A stretch of 64,000 nucleotides of DNA from JAISFI01 sp031553775 (GCA_031553775.1 JAVBLA010000012.1:1-64000), one strand, 5' to 3'. Numbered from the stretch's first letter, positions 42,987 to 52,715 are shown. Numbers and translations are program-made. The notes: generated from the sequence alone by a model not told the origin.

Positions 42987-43322
42987 ATGGAAATTACGAT
43001 CAGAGAAGCGCAGGAGAAGGTCGACAAATGGATCAAAACATATGGGGTACGATACTTCAGCGAACTGACCAACCTGGCAATATTGACCGAAGAAGTCGGG
43101 GAACTGGCCCGGATTATGGCCCGTACTTATGGAGACCAATCGTTCAAAAAAAGTGATGAAGGAAAGCATTTAGGCGATGAAATGGCCGATATTTTATGGG
43201 TACTGGTCTGCCTGGCCAATCAAACAGGCATTGATCTGACAGAAGCATTTCAGCAAAATATGGAGAAAAAAACAAATAGAGATAAAGAAAGACATATTCA
43301 AAACAATAAACTCAGCCGATAA
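42987..43322 (+). CDS. MazG-like nucleotide pyrophosphohydrolase
   Basis: A 111-residue all-helical NTP pyrophosphatase of the short MazG group. The metal-binding E-x-x-E region is LTEEVGELARIMARTY and the D-x-x-x-D site is GDEMADILWVLVCLANQTG, together the house-cleaning signature. It would hydrolyse noncanonical nucleotides. Half the size of full MazG, as is normal in Bacteroidota. Next to deoC, so nucleotide turnover is a shared theme. Confidence 0.9.
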   Translation: MEITIREAQEKVDKWIKTYGVRYFSELTNLAILTEEVGELARIMARTYGDQSFKKSDEGKHLGDEMADILWVLVCLANQTGIDLTEAFQQNMEKKTNRDKERHIQNNKLSR

Positions 43323-44179
43323 TGGAAAAATATCAAAAAGCGCTGGATGCATTCAGCAAAGCATTGGACGAAGAGATGGTAGCAAAAATGGTCAGTGAGA
43401 TCCTGGATAAACATTTTCAAAAGAATTTCACCCCGGATGTCCGTAAGTTCCTTTATGGTTGTCTGGATCTGACATCGCTCGAAGCTTCTGATTCCAAAGA
43501 AAGTATCTGGAAAATGGTTGAAAGAGTCAATGCATTTGAAGACCAGCACCCGGACATCAATAATGTTGCAGCTATTTGTGTATATCCCAATTTCGTAGTT
43601 ACCGTAAAGGAAGCCCTGACCACAGAAAATATCAATATCGCCGCCGTATCGGGAGGCTTTCCTTCTTCTCAGACATTTACGGAAGTAAAAATTGCAGAAA
43701 CCGCCTTGGCCATTTCCGATGGAGCGGATGAAATTGATATCGTTATCAACCTGGGCATGTTCTTTGAGGGAGAATATCCGGAAATGTGCGAAGAAATACA
43801 GGAAATCAGAGATGTATGTAAAGACACAAAACTGAAAGTTATCCTGGAAACCGGGATGCTGAAAACACCCCAAAATATCAAAAATGCATCCATATTAGCG
43901 ATGTATTCCGGAGCCGATTTCATTAAATCGTCGACCGGAAAAAACAGTCCGGGTGCTTCTTTGGAAGCGATCTACACCATGTGTGAAGCGATCCGGGAAT
44001 ACTATACCCTTCACAACCGGAAAATAGGAATCAAAGTTTCCGGAGGTGTCAGAACTGCCGAAGATGCAGTAAAATACTATACGATCGTAAAAGAAGTATT
44101 AGGAAAAGAATGGCTGACGCCCGAATTATTTCGGATTGGAGCCAGCAGTCTGGCGAAAGATTTATTACCGGTCTCTTGA
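43322..44179 (+). CDS. deoC: Deoxyribose-phosphate aldolase
   Basis: A 285-residue class I aldolase cleaving 2-deoxyribose-5-phosphate to acetaldehyde and glyceraldehyde-3-phosphate. The Schiff-base lysine is in GADFIKSSTGKNSPG, the second lysine in IGIKVSGGVRT, and DEIDIVINLGMFFEGEY forms the acid part of the site. About 60 residues longer at the N-terminus than E. coli DeoC, normal in this phylum. Overlaps mazG by one base, and its 3' end overlaps the convergent prenyl synthase by 15 bases. Confidence 0.95.
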   Translation: MEKYQKALDAFSKALDEEMVAKMVSEILDKHFQKNFTPDVRKFLYGCLDLTSLEASDSKESIWKMVERVNAFEDQHPDINNVAAICVYPNFVVTVKEALTTENINIAAVSGGFPSSQTFTEVKIAETALAISDGADEIDIVINLGMFFEGEYPEMCEEIQEIRDVCKDTKLKVILETGMLKTPQNIKNASILAMYSGADFIKSSTGKNSPGASLEAIYTMCEAIREYYTLHNRKIGIKVSGGVRTAEDAVKYYTIVKEVLGKEWLTPELFRIGASSLAKDLLPVS

Positions 44180-45139
44180 GATCACGTAATCAACCAGTTT
44201 CAATAAAGCAGTTTTTGCTTCACCGTCAGGGAAAATATGTAAGGATTCTTTCGCCTGCAAGGCATAGACCTGCATCTTTTTCCTGGCGTATTCCACTCCC
44301 CCACTCTCCTTGGCAAAAAGAGTCAGTGATTTAATGTTTTCTTCCGAAAAATCCTGCTCCCGAAGAATGGTCATGATCCGGTTTTTATCGTTTTCACCGG
44401 CTTTTTCGATGGCATATAATAAAGGAAGCGTTACTTTTCCTTCCCGAATATCGTTACCGGTCGGCTTCCCCAACACAGCACTGTCAAAATAATCAAAAAT
44501 ATCGTCCTGTATCTGAAAACACATACCGATATTCTCCCCATAACTGCGCAACTTCGCCACTTCTTCGTCTGAGGCACCGGCAGACAAAGCGCCGATTTCT
44601 GTACAGGCGGAAAAAAGCGTGGCCGTTTTTTCACGAATTACTTTCAGATAGCTTTCTTCCTGAATGATTAAGTTCCTGACGTTGGTCAACTGGTTCAATT
44701 CACCCAGGGAAAGATGTTTTCCCAACTGCCCGAAAACAGACAATATCCGGAGATCACCGATTACAATCGCTTTCTGAAGGGAAATTGACAGGATAAAATC
44801 GCCCGATAAAATGGCTACTTTATTGTCAAAAACGGCATTGGCAGAAGGGCGTCCCCGTCTCTTCTCCGTTTCATCTACCACATCATCGTGCAGCAGGGAA
44901 GCGGTATGCAGAAGTTCGATAAGTACCGCAGATTCTATGGAAACAGAGGTCACTTTTCCGGCCAGCAAAGCAGACAACAACAAAACAACCGGACGGATTC
45001 GTTTTCCGTTCGATTGCAATATATGATTTGCCACTTCCTGCATCTTGGGACTGTCGCTCTGTAAAGACTGGGAAAACGCCAGGTCAAATGTATGCAGTTC
45101 CTTTTCAACAGGTTGAGAAATGAGACTCCTTATGTCCAT
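44165..45139 (-). CDS. Polyprenyl diphosphate synthase (octaprenyl type)
   Basis: A 324-residue trans-prenyltransferase making the isoprenoid tail of menaquinone. The first Asp-rich region is LLHDDVVDETEKRRGRPSAN, the second QIQDDIFDYFDS; KRIRPVVLLLSAL lies near 50. Chain length cannot be deduced exactly; homologues in Bacteroidota are annotated octaprenyl or heptaprenyl. Its gene tail overlaps deoC by 15 bases tail to tail. Confidence 0.93.
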   Translation of the reverse strand: MDIRSLISQPVEKELHTFDLAFSQSLQSDSPKMQEVANHILQSNGKRIRPVVLLLSALLAGKVTSVSIESAVLIELLHTASLLHDDVVDETEKRRGRPSANAVFDNKVAILSGDFILSISLQKAIVIGDLRILSVFGQLGKHLSLGELNQLTNVRNLIIQEESYLKVIREKTATLFSACTEIGALSAGASDEEVAKLRSYGENIGMCFQIQDDIFDYFDSAVLGKPTGNDIREGKVTLPLLYAIEKAGENDKNRIMTILREQDFSEENIKSLTLFAKESGGVEYARKKMQVYALQAKESLHIFPDGEAKTALLKLVDYVISRDR

Positions 45140-45156
45140 AGAAATGAATTGAGTTG

Positions 45157-45164
45157 CAAAGGTA
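45157..45164 (-). promoter_or_regulatory. -7 box of the prenyl synthase gene
   Basis: TACCTTTG on the minus strand, exact TAnnTTTG, 17 bases upstream of the ATG. Faces away from polA. Confidence 0.55.
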
Positions 45165-45259
45165 TAAAAAAATTCCTTATCTAACTTATGAACAGCCCGA
45201 AGGTAATTTTTATAAGCATATTTTTTGTAAATTTACAGCCCATATAAAATAAAAACATC

Positions 45260-48070
45260 ATGAAACTTTTTCTTTTGGATGCATATGCATTGATTTATCG
45301 CTCATATTATGCGTTTATCAAATTTCCGAGAATCAATTCCAAAGGGCAGAATACTTCCGCCATTTTCGGATTTGTCAATACGTTGGAAGAGCTCTTAAAG
45401 AAAGAGAATCCCAGCCATATAGCCATCGCTTTCGATCCTTCAGGTCCCACTTTCCGCCATGAAGCATACGAGTTGTATAAGGCGCAGCGGGAAGAAACTC
45501 CCGAAGTAATCCGGGAATCCGTTCCTATTATTAAAGATATTATCCGGGCATACAATATCCCCTTGCTGGAAGTTTCCGGATATGAAGCAGACGATGTGAT
45601 AGGTACCATCGCCCAACAAGCCGCGAAAGAAGGCCTGGACGTTTTCATGATGACTCCCGACAAAGACTACGGACAATTAGTAGCTCCCCACATATTCATT
45701 TACAAACCGAAATACGGAAGTAACGATATCGATGTACTGGACGCAGAAAAAGTCAAGGCCAAATTCGGGTTAAAGGATCCCCGGCAGATCATAGACCTTC
45801 TGGGACTGATGGGAGATTCGTCGGACAATATTCCCGGCTGCCCGGGTGTCGGAGAAAAAACCGCCCAGAAATTGCTGGAGGAATTTCACGACATCGATCA
45901 GTTACTAGCTAATACCGACAAACTGAAAGGAGCCATCAAAACAAAAATCGAAGAAAATAAAGATCAAATTCTATTTTCCAGATTTCTGGCCACCATCAAA
46001 ACCGATGTCCCTATCTCTTTCGATTTAAATGCCTGCGAAAGAAAGGAAGCCGACATGGACAAGATTCATGAAATTTTTAACGAACTTGAATTTCGTGGTC
46101 TTTTAAACCGGGTAACAAAAACGGAAGAAAAAAAACCGGCTCCCTCCTCCCCTCTACAGGGAGACCTTTTTGCTCCGGCTCCGAAGGCTCCGGTTCAAGG
46201 CAATCTCTTTGCAGAATTTACGCCCGATTTACCGGAAGAAGAAAAATATTCAAATCTCAGCGACTTAAAATCAACTCCTCACAAATATTATTTGGTTGAT
46301 AAAGAAGAAGATATAGATAATTTAGCACATAAAATCGAAGGACTGGATTTCGTATCGTTTGACACGGAAACAACAGGGGTCGATCCATTGACCGCCAATC
46401 TGGTCGGTTTTTCTTTTGCTTTTTTAACAAATGAAGCTTATTACATTCCGGTTCCTGAGAATTTTGAAGAAACAAAAAAAATAATTAATAAATTCAAACG
46501 AGTATTTGAAAATAAAAAAATATTAAAAATTGGTCAAAATATTAAATACGACATTATTGCCATCCGGAAATACGGAATTATAGTAGAAGGTCCCTACTTT
46601 GATACCATGATCGCGCATTACCTTCTTAATCCCGAAATGAGGCACAACATGGACTACATGGCAGAAGTTTATCTGAATTACAAAACCGTTCATATTGAAG
46701 AATTAATCGGACCGAAAGGAAAGAATCAGTTGTCCATGCGTGCCGTACCATTCGAAGCCATCAAAGAATATGCCTGTGAAGATGCAGATATCACTCTTCA
46801 GTTGAAATATAAACTGGAAGAAGAAATCAAGAAACAGAAAATAGAACCTCTCTTTCATGACATGGAGATGCCATTGATCGATGTATTAGCCGACATGGAA
46901 ATTACCGGAGTTAAGCTCGATGTGGAAACCATGCAGCAACTATCGAAAGAAATGACTACTGAAATGCTGGCCATTGAAAAAGAGATCTATCAAATTGCAG
47001 GGATGGAATTCAACATCAATTCAGCTAAACAAGTGGGAGAAATTTTGTTCGACCGGATGAAGATCGTTGATAAGCCAAAAAAGACCAAAACAGGGCAATA
47101 TGTCACCAGTGAAGATGTATTGGAAAGTCTCAAGGGAAAACATCCGATCGTAGATAAATTATTCGAATACAGAGGATTGAAAAAATTGTTGAGCACTTAT
47201 ATAGATGCACTTCCTACCCTGATTAATCCTGAAACCGGAAAAGTACATACCTCTTTCAACCAGGCGGTTACCGCTACTGGTAGATTGAGTTCCAGTAATC
47301 CGAACCTGCAGAATATCCCGATCCGCGATGCCCAGGGGAAAGAAATCCGCAGGGCTTTTGTGGCCGATTCTCCGGATTGTGTATTCTTTTCCGCCGACTA
47401 TTCCCAGATAGAATTACGGATCATGGCAGATCTCAGCAAAGACAAGAACATGGTGGACGCTTTCAACCACTCCAACGATATTCATGCGGCAACAGCGGCT
47501 AAAATCTACAAAATTCCGGTTGAACAGGTAACCAAAGATATGCGCAGAAAGGCTAAAACAGCCAACTTCGGAATTATTTACGGTATCTCTGTTTTCGGGC
47601 TGTCCGAACGATTGAATATTCCCCGCGGAGAGGCCAAAGAATTGATCGAAGGTTATTTCGAAACTTATCCGGAAGTCAAAAAATACATGGACGAATCGAT
47701 CCATAAAGCCCAGCAAAACGGTTATGTGGAAACCATTTTCGGACGGAAACGCTACCTGGCCGATATTAATTCCCGCAATGCCATTGTCCGCGGCTATGCG
47801 GAACGCAATGCCATCAATGCTCCTATTCAGGGAAGCGCGGCCGACATCATTAAAATGGCGATGATCCATATTTTTAATCGCTTCAAGGAAGAAAACATCC
47901 GTTCCAAAATGATCTTACAGGTACATGACGAATTGAACTTCAATGTCCTGAAAGAAGAAATGGAACAGGTAAAAAAGATTGTCATTGAAGAGATGGAGAA
48001 AGTAGTGGGACTGAGCGTTCCGTTGATAGCAGATTGCGGGTATGGCAATAATTGGTTAGTTGCTCATTAA
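45260..48070 (+). CDS. polA: DNA polymerase I
   Basis: A 936-residue polymerase with all three activities. The 5' nuclease domain covers 1-290 (LLDAYALIYRSYYAF, SGYEADDVIGTIA, PDKDYGQLV); after a Pro/Ala-rich linker the 3'-5' exonuclease domain (about 345-530) keeps Asp368 and Glu370 in SFDTETTGVDP and ACEDADITLQ; the polymerase domain has FSADYSQIELRIMADLS, RRKAKTANFGIIYGIS and LQVHDELNFNV (Asp890). So proofreading should be active. Divergent from the prenyl synthase and upstream of ychF. Confidence 0.97.
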   Translation: MKLFLLDAYALIYRSYYAFIKFPRINSKGQNTSAIFGFVNTLEELLKKENPSHIAIAFDPSGPTFRHEAYELYKAQREETPEVIRESVPIIKDIIRAYNIPLLEVSGYEADDVIGTIAQQAAKEGLDVFMMTPDKDYGQLVAPHIFIYKPKYGSNDIDVLDAEKVKAKFGLKDPRQIIDLLGLMGDSSDNIPGCPGVGEKTAQKLLEEFHDIDQLLANTDKLKGAIKTKIEENKDQILFSRFLATIKTDVPISFDLNACERKEADMDKIHEIFNELEFRGLLNRVTKTEEKKPAPSSPLQGDLFAPAPKAPVQGNLFAEFTPDLPEEEKYSNLSDLKSTPHKYYLVDKEEDIDNLAHKIEGLDFVSFDTETTGVDPLTANLVGFSFAFLTNEAYYIPVPENFEETKKIINKFKRVFENKKILKIGQNIKYDIIAIRKYGIIVEGPYFDTMIAHYLLNPEMRHNMDYMAEVYLNYKTVHIEELIGPKGKNQLSMRAVPFEAIKEYACEDADITLQLKYKLEEEIKKQKIEPLFHDMEMPLIDVLADMEITGVKLDVETMQQLSKEMTTEMLAIEKEIYQIAGMEFNINSAKQVGEILFDRMKIVDKPKKTKTGQYVTSEDVLESLKGKHPIVDKLFEYRGLKKLLSTYIDALPTLINPETGKVHTSFNQAVTATGRLSSSNPNLQNIPIRDAQGKEIRRAFVADSPDCVFFSADYSQIELRIMADLSKDKNMVDAFNHSNDIHAATAAKIYKIPVEQVTKDMRRKAKTANFGIIYGISVFGLSERLNIPRGEAKELIEGYFETYPEVKKYMDESIHKAQQNGYVETIFGRKRYLADINSRNAIVRGYAERNAINAPIQGSAADIIKMAMIHIFNRFKEENIRSKMILQVHDELNFNVLKEEMEQVKKIVIEEMEKVVGLSVPLIADCGYGNNWLVAH

Positions 48071-48137
48071 ATAAAAAACTGTTTAGAGGATATTCACATC
48101 ACACAAAGGCTTGAAAAAAAGTTTTCGCAATTTTTAC

Positions 48138-48145
48138 TATCTTTG
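48138..48145 (+). promoter_or_regulatory. -7 box of ychF
   Basis: TATCTTTG, exact TAnnTTTG, 26 bases before the ATG at 48172. Confidence 0.5.
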
Positions 48146-48171
48146 CAGCTTATTTCAAATTCTTTTAATTT

Positions 48172-49275
48172 ATGGCATTACAATGTGGAATCGTCGGTTT
48201 GCCGAATGTAGGCAAATCGACTCTTTTCAACTGCCTTTCGAATGCAAAGGCTCAGGCGGCAAACTTTCCTTTCTGTACAATAGAACCCAATGTGGGAGTA
48301 ATTACAGTTCCCGACGAACGACTGAATAAATTATCAGAATTGGTAAAACCCCAACGGATCGTTCCCACAACGGTAGAAATCGTAGACATCGCCGGTCTGG
48401 TAAAAGGAGCCAGTAAAGGAGAAGGATTAGGAAATAAATTCCTGGCCAATATCCGCGAAACAGACGCCATCCTCCATGTATTACGCTGCTTCGACGATGA
48501 AAACGTGACACATGTAGACGGCTCGGTCAACCCTGTCCGCGACAAGGAAATCATCGACTACGAATTGCAATTGAAAGACCTGGAAACCATCGATTCCAGG
48601 ATTGCCAAGGTACAAAAACAAGCACAAACCGGTGGAGATAAAAATGCCAAACTGGCATACGATGTATTGCTCAGGTACAAGACTGCCCTGGAACAGGGAA
48701 AATCTGCCCGAACCGTTACTTTCGATACTAAAGACGAAGAAAAAGCAGCCCGGGAGCTCTTCCTTCTGACTGCCAAACCAGTGTTATATGTTTGCAATGT
48801 AGATGAAGCTTCAGCTGTTAAAGGCAACAAATACGTGGAAATGGTACGGGAAGCCATCGGAGAAGAAAATGCCGACCTGCTGATCGTCGCCGCTAAAATC
48901 GAATCCGAAATTGCCGAATTCGAGACCTACGAAGAAAGAGAGATGTTCCTCAGTGAAATCGGATTGGAAGAATCGGGTGTAAACCGTTTGATCAAAGCCG
49001 CATATAAGTTGTTGAACCTGGAAACTTATATGACTGCCGGTGTGCAGGAAGTCCGTGCCTGGACTTACAATAAAGGCAGCAAAGCTCCGCAGTGCGCCGG
49101 TGTAATTCACACCGATTTCGAGAAAGGATTCATCCGGGCAGAAGTGATCAAATACGAAGATTATATCAAATACGGATCGGAAAGCGCCTGCAAAGAAGCC
49201 GGAAAAATGAACATTGAAGGCAAAGATTACGTTGTACAGGACGGAGATATTATGCATTTCCGGTTCAATGTTTAA
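48172..49275 (+). CDS. ychF: Redox-regulated ATPase/GTPase YchF (Ola1 family)
   Basis: A 367-residue Obg-like P-loop NTPase that binds ribosomes. Walker A is GLPNVGKSTLFN near 8-19, switch region EIVDIAGLVKGASKGEGLGN, and the base-recognition motif reads NVDE (in LYVCNVDEAS) instead of NKxD, as in ATP-preferring YchF. A helical insert (about 130-200) and a C-terminal TGS domain (about 280-365) complete it. Standard length. Confidence 0.96.
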   Translation: MALQCGIVGLPNVGKSTLFNCLSNAKAQAANFPFCTIEPNVGVITVPDERLNKLSELVKPQRIVPTTVEIVDIAGLVKGASKGEGLGNKFLANIRETDAILHVLRCFDDENVTHVDGSVNPVRDKEIIDYELQLKDLETIDSRIAKVQKQAQTGGDKNAKLAYDVLLRYKTALEQGKSARTVTFDTKDEEKAARELFLLTAKPVLYVCNVDEASAVKGNKYVEMVREAIGEENADLLIVAAKIESEIAEFETYEEREMFLSEIGLEESGVNRLIKAAYKLLNLETYMTAGVQEVRAWTYNKGSKAPQCAGVIHTDFEKGFIRAEVIKYEDYIKYGSESACKEAGKMNIEGKDYVVQDGDIMHFRFNV

Positions 49276-49290
49276 TACAATAAGAAAATT

Positions 49291-50220
49291 ATGAAAAGAA
49301 AACTTTGCATTTCCCTGTTTCTGATGTTGGGAATTTCAACCGGCCTGTTTGCACAGGTAATGGAAAAAGCAGCTCAGGATGCTGCTGTTAAATTGCGGAC
49401 CATTTCAGAGAAAGACACGACACAGCACTGGAAACTTTCCGGAATAACCGGTATTAACGCTTCTCAAACTGCTTTGGTCAACTGGGCAGCCGGAGGAGAG
49501 AATACGGTAGCCGGTAACTTCTACCTGAACGGATCGCTGGATTACACCAAGGGCAAATGGGCCTGGGATAACGACCTGGTATTGGAATACGGCCTGATTT
49601 ATTCGGATGAATACGACTGGAGAAAAAGTTCGGATAAAATATCCTATACCTCCAAATTAGGATACCAGATCAATAAAAAATGGTATTATTCACTATTAGC
49701 AGACTTTAATACCCAGTTTGCCAAAGGGTATAATTATCCGAATACCAATAATTATATTTCCGATTTTATGGCACCCGCATATTCCAATATTGCATTGGGT
49801 ATCGACTTCAAACCGAACGATAATTTCAGCCTCTTCCTCTCCCCTGCCACTGCCCGGTTTTTGTTTGTATTAGACGATTCACTGTCAAATGCAGGCGCTT
49901 ACGGCATCGATCCGGGAGATAAAATGATGGTAGAAGCCGGCGCCTTGCTGAAAGGAAAAATGAAAAAAACAATCATGACCAATGTAGATCTGATCTCCAA
50001 TCTGGACATGTTCACACCTTACAACAGCGATTTCGGCAATGTGGATATCAACTGGGAAATGTTATTTTCATTCAAAATTAACAAAATCCTTACCACCACA
50101 CTCAGTACTACTTTAAGGTATTACGACAGAGAACATTATTACGACACTGAAGGACAGGATAAAGGACCCAGGATACAGTTCAAAGAAATTTTTGGCCTGG
50201 GTATTGCATACAGATTCTAA
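49291..50220 (+). CDS. DUF3078 outer-membrane-like protein
   Basis: A 309-residue exported protein with a signal peptide to about 21 (TGLFAQ). From about 45 it has WKLSGITGINASQTALVNWA, then repeated amphipathic beta strands rich in Trp/Tyr and an aromatic C-terminus (FGLGIAYRF), the look of an outer-membrane barrel. The pattern fits DUF3078, a Bacteroidota family without known function. It follows ychF by 15 bases. Confidence 0.85.
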   Translation: MKRKLCISLFLMLGISTGLFAQVMEKAAQDAAVKLRTISEKDTTQHWKLSGITGINASQTALVNWAAGGENTVAGNFYLNGSLDYTKGKWAWDNDLVLEYGLIYSDEYDWRKSSDKISYTSKLGYQINKKWYYSLLADFNTQFAKGYNYPNTNNYISDFMAPAYSNIALGIDFKPNDNFSLFLSPATARFLFVLDDSLSNAGAYGIDPGDKMMVEAGALLKGKMKKTIMTNVDLISNLDMFTPYNSDFGNVDINWEMLFSFKINKILTTTLSTTLRYYDREHYYDTEGQDKGPRIQFKEIFGLGIAYRF

Positions 50221-50299
50221 AAAGTATTACCTTTGCGGTGAAAACCCTAAAAAAGCTTGTTCCGAAAGCCGGTTTTTGTGACTTTTGAAACAGGCTTTT
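50203..50299 (+). promoter_or_regulatory. Promoter and hairpin leader of the M48 protease gene
   Basis: ATTG (50203-50206), 21 bases, then a perfect -7 box TACCTTTG (50228-50235). The resulting leader of about 100 bases contains an 11-bp stem AAAAGCTTGTT / AACAGGCTTTT (50251-50261, 50289-50299, one G-U) followed by CTATTATT. It could be the terminator of ychF-DUF3078 or an attenuator for the protease gene. Confidence 0.5.
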
Positions 50300-50334
50300 C
50301 TATTATTAAACTTATAACTTAAATTGCAATTTGT

Positions 50335-51108
50335 ATGAAAAAAGTAGTTTTAATCTGCTCTTTGGTAGCAGTATGTTTCAGTGCAAGCGCACAGTTCGGT
50401 AAAATCAAAATCGACACTAAAAAACTAGGAAAAGCCGCAGAACACGCTCTCAACGCAGTAATGCTCTCTGACGAAGAAGTAGCAGCCTCCTGCCAGGAAT
50501 ACATCAACTGGAGCGATGCCAACAACCCGGTTTGTGAAACAACTTCTGCAGACAAAGGAATGAAAGCGTACGCAGACCGCCTGGAAAAACTGATCAAAAA
50601 TCACAAAACGGAAGATGGCATGAGATTAGACATCAAGGTATACTATGTAGTAGACCAGAATGCTTTTGCCTGTGCCAACGGTAGCATCCGCGTATTTGCC
50701 GGTTTGATGGATATGCTGACCGACGGTGAATTATTGGGTGTGATCGGTCACGAAATGGGACACATCAAAAACGGTGACCTGAAAGATGCATGGAAACAAG
50801 CTTACAAAATCGCTGCAGCTAAAGAAGCCATCGGTTCTACCGGTTCTGACGTAGCTAAATTAACCGACGGTCAATATGGCCAGTTAGGCGAAGCGTTGCT
50901 CAATGCCCGTTTCTCTCAAAACCAAGAATATGCAGCCGACGATTATGGCTACAATTTCCTGAAAAGAAACGGCTACAGCCCGAAAGATATGGCTTCTGCA
51001 TTACGCAAAATACAAACTTTACAAGAATCTACCGATGTAATCAATGCTTTATTCTCCAGCCATCCGGATAGCGGTAAACGTGCTGCCAGACTGGAAGCGT
51101 TAGATTAA
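50335..51108 (+). CDS. M48 family metalloprotease, exported
   Basis: A 257-residue zinc protease with a signal peptide to about residue 20. Zinc ligands are His139 and His143 in VIGHEMGHIKNGD, with the catalytic Glu140 and the third ligand Glu198 in NQEYAADDYGY. The size and lack of membrane helices fit the periplasmic LoiP/YcaL branch rather than HtpX. It might degrade misfolded outer-membrane proteins; target unknown. Convergent with lpd through a large hairpin. Confidence 0.92.
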   Translation: MKKVVLICSLVAVCFSASAQFGKIKIDTKKLGKAAEHALNAVMLSDEEVAASCQEYINWSDANNPVCETTSADKGMKAYADRLEKLIKNHKTEDGMRLDIKVYYVVDQNAFACANGSIRVFAGLMDMLTDGELLGVIGHEMGHIKNGDLKDAWKQAYKIAAAKEAIGSTGSDVAKLTDGQYGQLGEALLNARFSQNQEYAADDYGYNFLKRNGYSPKDMASALRKIQTLQESTDVINALFSSHPDSGKRAARLEALD

Positions 51109-51110
51109 TA

Positions 51111-51191
51111 TAATTGAAAATTGAGAATTGAAAATTGAAAATGAGCCTCAGGCATCTTAATTTTCAATTTTCAATTCTCAATTTTCAATTA
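51111..51191. repeat. Perfect 32-bp inverted repeat of TTGAAAA units between M48 gene and lpd
   Basis: Arms 51111-51142 and 51160-51191 are exact reverse complements with a 17-base loop. Each is made of four 7-base units, TTGAAAA with one TTGAGAA. The right arm contains the lpd stop (51185-51187). It can act as a two-way terminator for the convergent genes. Confidence 0.85.
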
Positions 51192-52537
51192 CAAAGAACT
51201 GCTTCTTTAATAATTTCTCCAACCGTGGGATGGGGAAAAATCATTTCTCCGAGTTGATGAGCCTTCATTCCCTGGGCGATGGCTATCCCCGCAACAATAA
51301 TAAATTCCGAAGCCGGATTTCCCAGGATATGCACTCCCAGAATTTCTTCGTTTTCCGATAAAAGTACTTTACAGACACCTGTTCCCATTTCATTTTCCGC
51401 TACAAATCTTCCGGCAAAAGACAAAGGAAGTTTCTTTATCGAATAGGAAATATTTTCTGCTTGTAATTGTTCTTCCGCTTTACCTACTCCGGCAATTTCA
51501 GGGTTAGTATAGACTACTCCGGGAACTGCCCTGTAATCCATAAAAATTTCCTTTTTATTTAATAAATGATCGATTGCAACCTCAGCTTCCCGAACAGCAG
51601 TATGTGCCAGCAGGGAAAAGCCCGTAATGTCTCCGCAGGCATATATATCAGGATCTGATGTTTGCATCTGGCGATTTACTTTCAATCCGCTACCGAAACG
51701 TTCCAAAGAAAAATTTTCCAATCCCAGACCAGATAAAACCGGACGTCTTCCCACGCTTAGCAAGATGTTTCCGGCAGTAATTACCGACTCCTCTCCTGCC
51801 TTTTCCACGGTGATTTCCTGTCCGTTTACTGTTGTTACTTTTGTTTCCAGGAAGAAACGGATCCCCTTTTTAGTGTATTCGTTCCGTAGCATGGCAGAAA
51901 GTTCTCTATCCATTCCGCCGAGGATTTCATCCTGCATTTCAACTACAGTAACTTCTGTTCCCAGTGTATTGAAAAAAGAAGCGAATTCCATACCGATCAC
52001 TCCTCCCCCGATGATACACAAAGAAGCCGGAAGATCTTTGCAATCGAGCGCTTCCCTACTGGTCCAGTAACCCGATGAAGCCAGGCCGGGAATGGGAGGA
52101 GTAATACTCTCCGAACCTGTACACAGCAATAGTTTTTTAGCAAGAAATGCCTGTTCATTACAAATTATCCGGATACCTTTATCAGCACGGCCGGAAAGAG
52201 CAGCTTCTCCGGCGATTACCTCTACCCCTGCCTCCTGCATTTTCATCCGGATACCGGCAGTAAGCTTTCGAACTACCTTATTTTTCCTGGAAATGATTTT
52301 TGACAAATCAGCAGATACATTTTCGCAGGAAACTGCGTATTTCGAAGACTCCCGGGCCGATTGCAGCACTTTTGCCGAGTACAGCAATGTCTTGGTCGGA
52401 ATACATCCTTCGTTTAAACAAACGCCACCTAAAGCGTTTTTTTCAAAAAGTATGGTTTTCAAACCGTTTTTAGCAGCTTTTTCAGCTGCAGTGTAACCGG
52501 CGGGGCCGCCGCCGATGATTGCCAGATCGTAGAACAT
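51185..52537 (-). CDS. lpdA: Dihydrolipoyl dehydrogenase (orphan)
   Basis: A 450-residue FAD disulfide oxidoreductase. Start at ATG 52537 (MFYDLAIIGGGPAGYTAAEK); the 29 extra codons upstream are translated TTTTCAA repeat and have no family match. The redox disulfide is Cys40-Cys45 in GGVCLNEGCIPT, NAD site GGGVIGMEFASFFNTLG, and the catalytic His-Glu pair is in FPHPTVGEIIKEA at the C-terminus. No E1/E2 subunit is nearby, so it would serve pyruvate, branched-chain or glycine-cleavage complexes elsewhere. The stop codon lies in a repeat arm. Confidence 0.94.
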   Translation of the reverse strand: MFYDLAIIGGGPAGYTAAEKAAKNGLKTILFEKNALGGVCLNEGCIPTKTLLYSAKVLQSARESSKYAVSCENVSADLSKIISRKNKVVRKLTAGIRMKMQEAGVEVIAGEAALSGRADKGIRIICNEQAFLAKKLLLCTGSESITPPIPGLASSGYWTSREALDCKDLPASLCIIGGGVIGMEFASFFNTLGTEVTVVEMQDEILGGMDRELSAMLRNEYTKKGIRFFLETKVTTVNGQEITVEKAGEESVITAGNILLSVGRRPVLSGLGLENFSLERFGSGLKVNRQMQTSDPDIYACGDITGFSLLAHTAVREAEVAIDHLLNKKEIFMDYRAVPGVVYTNPEIAGVGKAEEQLQAENISYSIKKLPLSFAGRFVAENEMGTGVCKVLLSENEEILGVHILGNPASEFIIVAGIAIAQGMKAHQLGEMIFPHPTVGEIIKEAVLCN

Positions 52538-52544
52538 AGATATT

Positions 52545-52637
52545 AATTGAAAATTGAGAATTGAAAATTGAAAATTAATAAGGGTAAGAAATGAAAGTAA
52601 GAATAAGTCATTTTCAATTTTCAATTTTCAATTTTTA
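52545..52637. repeat. Inverted TTGAAAA repeat array upstream of lpd
   Basis: Left arm (52545-52576) and right arm (52610-52637) are near-complementary runs of the 7-base unit around a 33-base core. The left arm begins 8 bases before the lpd ATG. The array occupies the lpd-oxidoreductase gap, both genes on the minus strand. Confidence 0.75.
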
Positions 52638-52715
52638 AAATAACTGCAGGGAATCCGACTCATTTTAAAGTCAAATTCCCTGCGAATATATTCAATTATT
52701 TTGAGAAATCAGTTC

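Noticed and set aside
51185..52624. A longer lpd frame starting at 52624
   Set aside because: Its extra 29 codons are translated TTTTCAA repeat with no family similarity; MFYDLAIIGGGPAG at 52537 is the natural start.
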